Source of the DNA: Sulfurimonas autotrophica
GTDB lineage: Bacteria > Campylobacterota > Campylobacteria > Campylobacterales > Sulfurimonadaceae
Direction: 5' to 3'
Length of the DNA stretch: 6,098 nt
NCBI GenBank assembly: GCA_015662405.1
Contig: DQUE01000207.1
Location: 1-6,098, forward strand
In this document: piece after piece, positions 1-5,796 of the stretch
Numbering within the stretch: the stretch's first letter is position 1
How the letters are laid out: each line of letters begins with the position of its first letter
Notes under the pieces: model-generated
The model's database searches: none
What the model was told of the DNA's origin: nothing
The model's input: the letters and a program-made list of their open reading frames with translations, nothing else
Program-made: the position numbers and the translations under genes

Positions 1-201
1 ATTGATATGGTTGATATTTTCAGAAAACCAGCAGCCTTAAATGCCATAGCGGATGCTTGTATAAGACGTGGTGATGTAAAAGTTTTTTGGGCACAAAAAG
101 GTATAGTAAACAATGAAGCTGCAAAAAGGGCTCAAGATGCTGGTATGAAAGTAGTACAAAATCAATGTTCTATGGTTGATCATAGAAGTCTTCAGGCATA
201 G
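1..201 (+). CDS. CoA-binding domain protein (YccU-like), C-terminal part only
   Basis: This is the last 66 codons of a gene that begins before the window; the frame is open from base 1 and stops at TAG 199-201. The visible part resembles the C-terminal half of the small Rossmann-fold CoA-binding proteins (CoA_binding_2, E. coli YccU type). Recognisable pieces are VDIFRKP near the start, the segment VFWAQKGIVNNEAAKRA (family form V-W-x-Q-x-G-V-x-N-E-E-A), and the ending VVQNQCSMVDH, where the family has a conserved Cys followed by an acidic or basic residue and His. Family members are usually about 135-140 residues, so roughly half is present. The ATG at 7 is probably internal, because the family-like sequence continues upstream of it. 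CoA binding is known for the fold, but the cellular role is not established. The stop codon directly abuts the ilvA start, so the two are probably co-transcribed. Confidence 0.8.
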   Translation: MDMVDIFRKPAALNAIADACIRRGDVKVFWAQKGIVNNEAAKRAQDAGMKVVQNQCSMVDHRSLQA

Positions 202-1407
202 TTGTTGATAGCATTAGATAAAATAAAAGATGCCCAAGCACGTATTGAAAAGGTGGCTATAAATACACCTTTTTCATATGCTCCTTATCTTAGTGAAATT
301 GCTGAGTGTAATGTTTATTTAAAAAAAGAGAATCTTCAAATTACTGGTGCTTTTAAGCTGCGTGGTGCATATAATAAAATAGCTACATTAACACAAGAAC
401 AAAGAGAGTGCGGTGTTGTTGCAGCGAGTGCTGGAAATCATGCACAAGGTGTTGCCTATTCAGCTGCTGCTTTTGATACAAAAGCAGTAATTATTATGCC
501 AGAATCGACACCACTTACAAAAATAGATGGGGTAAAACATTTCGGCGCAGAGGTGATACTTGCTGGTACAAATTATGATGAGGCGTATGCTTATGCGAAA
601 AAATATGGTGAAAAAAACCATTTAACCTTTGTGCATCCTTTTGAAGATGAAGAGGTAATGGCAGGACAAGGCAGTGTGGCACTGGAAATTTTAGACGAGT
701 GTCAAGAGCTTGATGCTGTAGTTATTCCTGTTGGTGGAGGAGGATTGATAGCTGGCATGGCGAGTGCTATTAAAGCTATAAATCCTGCTATAAAGGTAAT
801 TGGTGTGAGTGCCAAAGGGGCACCTGCATTTAGAGACTCTTTTGAGCTAAAAACACCTGTTGATTCACTAAGTGTTAGAACTATAGCTGATGGAATAGCT
901 GTAAGAGACACATCGTCAGTTACACTAAAATATGCATTAGAGTGTGTAGATGAAATAATCAGTGTAGATGATGAAGAGATAGCAAGTGCTATACTTTTTT
1001 TACTTGAGAAACAAAAACTTGTTGTAGAGGGAGCAGGTGCTGTTGGTGTAGCTGCTCTGCTTCATCATAAACTTGATAAGTTAAAAAACAAAAATGTTGC
1101 AGTAGTACTTAGTGGTGGAAATGTAGATGTGACCTTGCTTTCTGTAATCATAGAAAAAGGGCTTTTGAAGTCTCATCGTAAAATGAAATTGACTGTCACT
1201 TTAGTTGACAAACCTGGTTCCTTGATGCGTTTTACGCAGATACTGCAAGAGTTAAATGCAAATATTGTTCATATATCCTATGATAGAACTTCTGTATCTT
1301 TAGATTATGGTGATGCTAATGTTACAGTACATATGGAAACAAAAGGAAAGCAACATCAAAAAGAGATCAAGAAAGCTCTTGTAAAAGAGGGTTATTTAAG
1401 GGATTGA
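202..1407 (+). CDS. ilvA: Threonine ammonia-lyase (threonine dehydratase), PLP-dependent, with one C-terminal ACT domain
   Basis: It deaminates L-threonine to 2-oxobutanoate and ammonia in the cytoplasm, the committed step of isoleucine synthesis. The fold-type II PLP domain covers about residues 5-320. It shows the Schiff-base lysine K52 in TGAFKLRGAYNK, the substrate-loop motif SAGNHAQG (76-83), the phosphate-binding glycine loop PVGGGGLIAG (176-185) and SGGNVD (304-309). A single ACT domain spans about 327-400 (LVDKPGSLMRFTQILQEL). The length of 401 residues fits the short single-ACT class rather than the roughly 514-residue E. coli IlvA with two ACT-like modules. The start must be non-AUG: the upstream in-frame stop is at 199-201 and the first in-frame ATG is codon 99, beyond the catalytic lysine. 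TTG at 202 is chosen; TTG at 205 is the alternative. No strong Shine-Dalgarno is visible, so translation may be coupled to the upstream gene. Nearby ilvBN supports a biosynthetic role, and the ACT domain suggests allosteric control by an amino acid, but the effector cannot be read from the sequence. A TdcB-like catabolic role is less likely. Confidence 0.95.
   Translation: MLIALDKIKDAQARIEKVAINTPFSYAPYLSEIAECNVYLKKENLQITGAFKLRGAYNKIATLTQEQRECGVVAASAGNHAQGVAYSAAAFDTKAVIIMPESTPLTKIDGVKHFGAEVILAGTNYDEAYAYAKKYGEKNHLTFVHPFEDEEVMAGQGSVALEILDECQELDAVVIPVGGGGLIAGMASAIKAINPAIKVIGVSAKGAPAFRDSFELKTPVDSLSVRTIADGIAVRDTSSVTLKYALECVDEIISVDDEEIASAILFLLEKQKLVVEGAGAVGVAALLHHKLDKLKNKNVAVVLSGGNVDVTLLSVIIEKGLLKSHRKMKLTVTLVDKPGSLMRFTQILQELNANIVHISYDRTSVSLDYGDANVTVHMETKGKQHQKEIKKALVKEGYLRD
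1398..1403 (+). promoter_or_regulatory. Shine-Dalgarno site of the propeller-solenoid gene
   Basis: AAGGGA lies 8 nt before the ATG at 1412, inside the last codons of ilvA. It supports that start and efficient independent initiation of this gene within the ilvA transcript. Confidence 0.65.
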
Positions 1408-1411
1408 TATT

Positions 1412-3541
1412 ATGAAACTTCTCCACAGTAAAAGTATTGTTAAACCGGTAATATTGCTACAAATAATAAGCGATCAAACTCTTGTAGCTATTGATTCAAA
1501 AACAACAGTTCGTTATTTTCACCATAAAAGTCTGAAAGTCTCTGGTGGATTCAAAGTGAAAATTGAGCATGAAAGGTATAAAACGAGAGTTGTTGCACAT
1601 AGTCAAAATGGAGAGTATCTTGCAAGTCTCAGTGCAAACTCTAAAGAGGCGAGACTTTACAATGTGCAATCTAAACAAATAGTTACAAAGATTGATCGAC
1701 ATCAGGGAGAGGTCTCTTGTGTGGGAATTGATCCACTTTCTAGGTATATGTTTTCATGTGGGGATGATGGGAAGACTTTTGCAATTGATGTAAAAAGTGG
1801 TAAACTCGTCTTTACTCTTCCTCATCATGCAGACACTATAAATGATATTGTTTTTACTAAGAATGGAAATTGGATAGCACTAGCAAGTTATGATAGAAAA
1901 ATTTCTCTTTTTAATCTTGTTACTATGTCTCCTAAAGATAAATTAGCCGCGCACTCTGCACCTGTTATGAAGCTAAGTTTTTTTGATAAAAACAAACTAA
2001 TAAGTGTTGATAAAAACTCCAAAGCAATTATATGGAATATATATTCTAGTAAAGTGTTACATCGATTAGAAGGTATTCACGATGATATTACGCAAATCTG
2101 TATCAGTGGTGATGATCAATTTTTATTTCTTGGTACAAAATTAGGCTATGTTTTACTGTATGATTTAAAAACATACGAGCTGTTATCCAATAGATATATT
2201 AAAATAGTCTCATCAATAACAGCTTTGGAGTTTGATGCAGAGTTAAACTATCTTCTTGTTGGTACAGAAGATGGCTTTTTAATGCAGTACAATATTTATG
2301 AGGGTGAAGAGAAACTCAAAGAGCTTCTCAAAAATAAAGATTTTGATGCGATGCGAAAGCTTGCAGATGAAAATCCAATCTTGACATATACACAAGCATA
2401 TAAATTGATAGATAATTTGTGGGAAACTGCACTTAAACAGGCAAAAATAGCGCTGCAAAATGATGATAAGAATCGTGCAATGCTATTGTTTGAGCAGTTT
2501 AAAGATATTCCTTCAAAAAAGAAAATTATTCAAAAGCTGTTTAAAGATTATACTGAATTTAAAAAATTCTTGCAACTCGCAAAAGAGGGAAAATTAGCAC
2601 TTGCTTATAGCATTGCAAACACATACCCTGTTTATAAAGAATCAAAAGTTTATCAATCACTTGAAAAGCAGTGGAAAAAAGCATTTCTGCAGGCTCAAAA
2701 ATATGTTTTAAAGCCAAAAGGTATAGACAAAGCGAAAGAGATTTTAGCTCCATATCGAGGTATAAGTGAAAAAACAAAATTGATTCAAGAGTTGTTCACA
2801 AAAGGGAATGTATATAACCGTTTTCAAACTGCTCTTGGGCAAAAAGCGTTTCGAACATGCTTTGAACTTATTAAACGTTATCCTTTCTTGAAAGAGTTTC
2901 CCGATTATGATCTTTTAATCTCTTATGGAGATAAACTTTACATGCAAGCACATCGGCGCATTAAAGAAAATAAGATATCCACTGCTTTAAAGCTACTAGA
3001 AGAGTTGGAATTTTTTAGTGACTTTCATGAAGAGGCAAAAATGCTTTTTCAAGAGATTCAAACAAAACAGAAGTTTTTTCAAGCTGTAGAGAGTAATGAC
3101 ATTGTAACCGCATACAATATGATGGCAATTTCAGAAGACTTACTAGAGACTGATGAGGGTCTAAAACTACAAACGCAATGGAATAAAGATGTTTCTCAAG
3201 CTAATAGATATGCTGCCAAAGGGAATGCTAAAGGTGTGTATAAAGTTTTGAAGCCATATATGAAGATAGAATCAAAATATACTTTTTTAGCGACAATATT
3301 TGGATGGTGTTATATGGTTCAACTTGAAAATGCTTTGCAAAACAATGTATCACAAGCTACCTTGGAGAAGGGAATTAAAAATTATATACTTCTTTTTGGC
3401 GAACAGGATCAAATTGAAGATTTTTTTCAAGTATTTAAAGAAAAATACCCAAAATCAAAGTTGAATTTCGAACTGTTAAAAAAAGGGTCCTTATCAATGT
3501 GGCGTCCATCAATGATTGTAAAATCAATTTTAGATGAATAG
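1412..3541 (+). CDS. WD40-type beta-propeller plus alpha-solenoid repeat protein, function unknown
   Basis: A 709-residue protein with no signal peptide or membrane segment, so probably cytoplasmic. Residues ~10-297 form a beta-propeller of seven blades. The degenerate 'WD' dipeptides fall at Y35-F36, Y83-N84, I125-D126, F167-N168, W208-N209, Y250-D251 and Y293-N294. The structural histidines H97, H139, H181 and H223 are exactly 42 residues apart. Residues ~302-637 form a helical solenoid of four tandem ~84-residue units starting at L302, F386, F471 and F555, and ~638-709 is a divergent helical end. Each of the four units has Gln-Ala at unit positions 42-43 (Q343, Q427, Q512, Q596); three have Trp at position 36 (W337, W421, W590) and three have Pro at position 21 (P322, P406, P491). 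The solenoid is Lys-rich. No catalytic motif is visible, so a scaffold or interaction role is inferred. The gene starts 4 nt after ilvA, so it is probably co-transcribed with it. The family is not recognised by name; a general 'WD40 repeat protein' label is safe. Confidence 0.88.
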   Translation: MKLLHSKSIVKPVILLQIISDQTLVAIDSKTTVRYFHHKSLKVSGGFKVKIEHERYKTRVVAHSQNGEYLASLSANSKEARLYNVQSKQIVTKIDRHQGEVSCVGIDPLSRYMFSCGDDGKTFAIDVKSGKLVFTLPHHADTINDIVFTKNGNWIALASYDRKISLFNLVTMSPKDKLAAHSAPVMKLSFFDKNKLISVDKNSKAIIWNIYSSKVLHRLEGIHDDITQICISGDDQFLFLGTKLGYVLLYDLKTYELLSNRYIKIVSSITALEFDAELNYLLVGTEDGFLMQYNIYEGEEKLKELLKNKDFDAMRKLADENPILTYTQAYKLIDNLWETALKQAKIALQNDDKNRAMLLFEQFKDIPSKKKIIQKLFKDYTEFKKFLQLAKEGKLALAYSIANTYPVYKESKVYQSLEKQWKKAFLQAQKYVLKPKGIDKAKEILAPYRGISEKTKLIQELFTKGNVYNRFQTALGQKAFRTCFELIKRYPFLKEFPDYDLLISYGDKLYMQAHRRIKENKISTALKLLEELEFFSDFHEEAKMLFQEIQTKQKFFQAVESNDIVTAYNMMAISEDLLETDEGLKLQTQWNKDVSQANRYAAKGNAKGVYKVLKPYMKIESKYTFLATIFGWCYMVQLENALQNNVSQATLEKGIKNYILLFGEQDQIEDFFQVFKEKYPKSKLNFELLKKGSLSMWRPSMIVKSILDE
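2315..3322 (+). repeat. Four tandem ~84-codon repeats encoding the alpha-solenoid
   Basis: These are protein-level repeats inside the propeller-solenoid gene, with starts at 2315, 2567, 2822 and 3074 (codons 302, 386, 471 and 555). Spacings are 84, 85 and 84 codons. The units align without gaps over about the first 50 residues. They share a hydrophobic start, an aromatic or aliphatic residue at positions 10 and 14, Pro at 21 (not unit 4), Trp at 36 (not unit 3) and Gln-Ala at 42-43. Unit 2 has a two-residue insertion after about position 50. The DNA itself is not obviously repeated, so the duplications are old. The unit is more than twice a 34-residue TPR, which suggests about four helices per unit (inference). 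Confidence 0.75.
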
Positions 3542-3550
3542 TTTAACCTC

Positions 3551-3576
3551 AATTATAGCTCCTTTGAAGTATAATT
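3551..3576. repeat. AT-only inverted repeat overlapping the ilvB -10 box
   Basis: AATTATA (3551-3557) and TATAATT (3570-3576) are perfect reverse complements separated by 12 nt. The right arm contains the TATAAT hexamer, so a protein bound here would block the promoter. The symmetry also gives a TATAAT on the minus strand. A stem of only A-T pairs is a weak RNA hairpin, so a terminator is unlikely. In such AT-rich DNA the symmetry may be chance. Confidence 0.4.
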
Positions 3577-3605
3577 AGCGAATTTTTAAAATTATATATT
3601 ATATT

Positions 3606-3611
3606 AAGGAG
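3606..3611 (+). promoter_or_regulatory. Shine-Dalgarno site of ilvB
   Basis: AAGGAG sits 7 nt before the ATG at 3619. The near-ideal match and spacing decide in favour of 3619 over the second in-frame ATG at 3625. Confidence 0.8.
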
Positions 3612-3618
3612 ACTTTTC

Positions 3619-5316
3619 ATGCAAATGAGTGGCGCACAGATGGTCATTGAAGCTTTAATTGCAGAAGGAGTAGAGAGAGTTTTTGGCTACCCTGGTGGGG
3701 CAATTATGAATGTCTATGACGAAATCTACAAACAAGACAACTTCCAACACATATTAACTCGTCACGAGCAAGCAGCTGTTCATGCTGCAGAGGGTTATGC
3801 AAAAGCCAGCGGAAAAGTCGGTGTATCTATGATAACAAGTGGTCCTGGATTTACAAATGCTGTAACAGGTTTGGCAGATGCTTATATGGATTCTGTTCCA
3901 TTGGTTGTTATCTCAGGACAGGTTCCTATGAGTCTTATTGGAACAGATGCTTTTCAAGAGATTGATGCAGTTGGAATAAGTCGCTCTTGTACAAAGCATA
4001 ACTATTTAGTAACAGATGCAAAAGATCTGCCACGCATATTAAAAGAGGCTTTTTATATCGCTAGAACAGGTCGTCCTGGTCCTGTACATGTAGATATTCC
4101 AAAAGATGTTACAGCACAAATAGCAGAGTTTGATTACAATGTTGCACTTCATTTGGAGACATATAAGCCACATGTAAATGGGAATCCACGTCAAATAAAA
4201 AAGGCTATGGAAGCTATAGCTCATGCAAAACGTCCTCTATTTTATCTAGGTGGTGGGGTTATTAATGCAAATGCAGCGTATGAAGTAAGAGATTTGGTGC
4301 ATGCAACAGGAATCCCTGCTGTTGAGACATTTATGGCAAGAGGAACACTCTCTTATGATGATGAATTGCTCATTGGTATGTTAGGTATGCATGGTTCATA
4401 TGCTGCAAATATGGCAATGAGTGAAACAGATTTGGTTATTGCACTTGGTGCAAGATTTGATGATCGTGTTACCGGAAAACTGAGTGAATTTGCTAAAAAT
4501 GCAGCTATTATTCATGTAGATATCGATCCTGCAAGTATTTCAAAACTTGTGAATGCTAATTATCCTATTGTGGGTGATGTAAAAAATGTTGTGACAGAGA
4601 TGTTAAAGTTAGTTACAATAGTAGAGAGTAGCAGGTATGAACCATGGAGAGAAACGATAGAAAACTTTGAAGAGTTGCATCCTTTGACTTTTCATGAAGA
4701 TACTGAAAATATCAAACCACAATGGGTTGTTAAAAGAGTGGGTGAACTCCTTGGTGATGATGCAAACATTTCAACAGATGTCGGACAGCATCAAATGTGG
4801 GCTGCACAATTTTATCCCTTTACAAGACCGCGTCAGTTTATAAGCTCTGGTGGACTTGGAACTATGGGTTTTGGTTTTCCTGCTGCTATGGGTGTTAAAG
4901 CTGCAGTACCTCAAAAAACAAGTATAAACTTTACAGGAGATGGTTCTATTTTAATGAATTGTCAAGAGTTAATGACAGCAGTCGAAAAGAATCTACCAGT
5001 CATTAACATTATCTTAAATAATAACTTTTTGGGAATGGTTCGTCAATGGCAAACACTCTTTTATGATAAGCGCCATAGTGAAACTGATCTTTCTGTGCAG
5101 CCTGACTTTGTTATGTTGGCTGAAGCATTTGGTGGAATAGGTTACAGAGTCTCTACAAAAGAGGAGTTTGATGCAGCACTTAAAGATGCAGTTGAGAGAA
5201 ATATTGTTGCATTTATAGATGTGAAAGTTGAGCGATTTGAAAATGTTATGCCAATGGTTCCATCGGGTGGAAGTCTGTTTAATATGATGTTACTAGAGAA
5301 AAAGGAGAGTAAATAA
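3619..5316 (+). CDS. ilvB: Acetolactate synthase (acetohydroxyacid synthase) large, catalytic subunit
   Basis: This is a ThDP-, Mg- and FAD-dependent enzyme. It condenses two pyruvates to 2-acetolactate (valine and leucine route), or pyruvate with 2-oxobutanoate to 2-aceto-2-hydroxybutanoate (isoleucine route). At 565 residues it is full length for the family. The N-terminal ThDP-binding domain (~1-170) has GYPGGA (23-28) and the activating glutamate E50 in RHEQAA. GQVPMSLIGTDAFQE (100-114) follows the family pattern. The central FAD-associated domain (~190-330) carries ARFDDRVTG (279-287 region). The C-terminal domain has the metal/ThDP motif GDGS at 440-443 ending in NNN at 467-469, the substrate-pocket W477 in VRQWQ, and the C-terminal MPMVPSGGS. 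All key residues are present. The gene has its own promoter region and overlaps ilvN by 1 nt. Related ThDP enzymes (pyruvate oxidase, glyoxylate carboligase) are unlikely, given the motifs and the adjacent small subunit. The symbol ilvI is used for the same gene in some relatives. Confidence 0.97.
   Translation: MQMSGAQMVIEALIAEGVERVFGYPGGAIMNVYDEIYKQDNFQHILTRHEQAAVHAAEGYAKASGKVGVSMITSGPGFTNAVTGLADAYMDSVPLVVISGQVPMSLIGTDAFQEIDAVGISRSCTKHNYLVTDAKDLPRILKEAFYIARTGRPGPVHVDIPKDVTAQIAEFDYNVALHLETYKPHVNGNPRQIKKAMEAIAHAKRPLFYLGGGVINANAAYEVRDLVHATGIPAVETFMARGTLSYDDELLIGMLGMHGSYAANMAMSETDLVIALGARFDDRVTGKLSEFAKNAAIIHVDIDPASISKLVNANYPIVGDVKNVVTEMLKLVTIVESSRYEPWRETIENFEELHPLTFHEDTENIKPQWVVKRVGELLGDDANISTDVGQHQMWAAQFYPFTRPRQFISSGGLGTMGFGFPAAMGVKAAVPQKTSINFTGDGSILMNCQELMTAVEKNLPVINIILNNNFLGMVRQWQTLFYDKRHSETDLSVQPDFVMLAEAFGGIGYRVSTKEEFDAALKDAVERNIVAFIDVKVERFENVMPMVPSGGSLFNMMLLEKKESK
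5302..5307 (+). promoter_or_regulatory. Shine-Dalgarno site of ilvN inside the ilvB end
   Basis: AAGGAG is 8 nt before the ilvN ATG at 5316 and lies within the last ilvB codons. Together with the TAATG stop-start overlap it supports coupled translation of the two subunits. Confidence 0.75.
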
Positions 5317-5792
5317 TGAATGATAATAATGAAAGAAGAGTAGTCTCTGTTATCGTTGTGAATGAAGCGAGTGTTTTGTCTCGTATTACTGATCTTTTCT
5401 CAGGACGTGGTTACAACATTACATCTTTAACTGTCGCACCGATTCCCGATAGCAAATATTCTCGTTTAACAATTGTTACATCAGGTTCTGTACGAGTAAT
5501 TGAGCAAATTACAAAGCAGTTACATAAACTTATTCCAGTTCTGCGTGTCTATGAGCATGCTGATTTGGTTGAAAAAGAGATGGCGCTGGTGAAGTTTCCA
5601 ATTACAGAAAATATTAGCGATATTAGTGCTATTTGTGATGCATATAATGGAAAAATAGTCAATGTAGGTAATGAAGTGGTTATTACAATGGTTGCTGATG
5701 AACCAAAAAGAGTAGATCACTATCTTGAAGCGATTAAAAAATATAATCCAAAAGAGATAGTTAGAAGTGGCGCTGTAGCCTTAGAGAGATAA
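5316..5792 (+). CDS. ilvN: Acetolactate synthase small, regulatory subunit
   Basis: This is the regulatory partner of the large subunit. In the family it raises catalytic activity and carries feedback inhibition, usually by valine. The N-terminal ACT domain (~8-82) contains NEASVLSRITDLFSGRGYNI (16-35) followed by SLTVAP and a Ser-Arg-Leu-Thr strand, all typical of the family. The C-terminal small-subunit domain (~84-157) includes EKEMALVKF and ends in RSGAVALER, matching the usual R-x-G-x-x-A-x-x-R ending. The length of 158 residues is normal for the ~160-residue type. The start ATG overlaps the ilvB stop (TAATG), consistent with equal production of the two subunits. Also named ilvH in relatives. 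The feedback effector is inferred from the family and cannot be read here. Confidence 0.96.
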   Translation: MNDNNERRVVSVIVVNEASVLSRITDLFSGRGYNITSLTVAPIPDSKYSRLTIVTSGSVRVIEQITKQLHKLIPVLRVYEHADLVEKEMALVKFPITENISDISAICDAYNGKIVNVGNEVVITMVADEPKRVDHYLEAIKKYNPKEIVRSGAVALER

Positions 5793-5796
5793 AGAG

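Larger units (their letters stand above)
3542..3618 (+). promoter_or_regulatory. Promoter and 5' leader region of ilvB-ilvN-lpxD
   Basis: This is the only sizeable non-coding gap in the window. A perfect -10 hexamer TATAAT lies at 3570-3575. No TTGACA-like box is found 16-18 nt upstream, which fits Campylobacterota sigma-70 promoters, where the -35 element is poorly conserved. A start point near 3582 would give a leader of about 37 nt. That is too short for a leader-peptide attenuator or a T-box, and no run of Ile, Val or Leu codons is seen. The -10 box lies in the right arm of a perfect 7-bp inverted repeat (3551-3557 and 3570-3576). Confidence 0.65.

Noticed and set aside
702..911. Open frame on the minus strand inside ilvA, and similar minus-strand frames at 1496-1702, 2559-2777, 4039-4224 and 5520-5720
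   Set aside because: All lie wholly inside well-supported + strand genes and have low-complexity or unfamiliar translations. I saw no convincing ribosome site or promoter for them, so they are shadows of the real genes.
995..1001. T7 tract in ilvA and other 7-nt A or T runs (321-327, 3421-3427), considered as phase-variation tracts
   Set aside because: Runs of seven A or T are expected in such AT-rich coding DNA, the frames are intact, and these housekeeping-type genes are not typical phase-variable loci.
1412..1490. Signal peptide or membrane anchor at the N-terminus of the propeller-solenoid protein
   Set aside because: The short hydrophobic stretch (residues ~12-19) fits a beta-strand of the first blade; it is too short for a membrane segment and is followed by no cleavage-site pattern.
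3476..3487. Slippery-looking A7 run (TTAAAAAAAGGG) near the end of the propeller-solenoid gene; possible programmed frameshift
   Set aside because: The normal frame ends cleanly 18 codons later, no strong downstream structure is seen, and a -1 shift would only swap a short tail.
3542..3600. Possible Rho-independent terminator after the propeller-solenoid gene
   Set aside because: The only hairpin candidates (3551-3576 and AATTTT/AAAATT at 3581-3593) have stems of A-T pairs alone and no GC-rich stem followed directly by a T run. Transcription may continue into ilvB.
5742..5747. TATAAT within ilvN about 50 bp before lpxD, a possible internal lpxD promoter
   Set aside because: It is within coding sequence (Tyr-Asn codons) with no supporting elements; such hexamers arise often by chance at this base composition. 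It would need start-site mapping.
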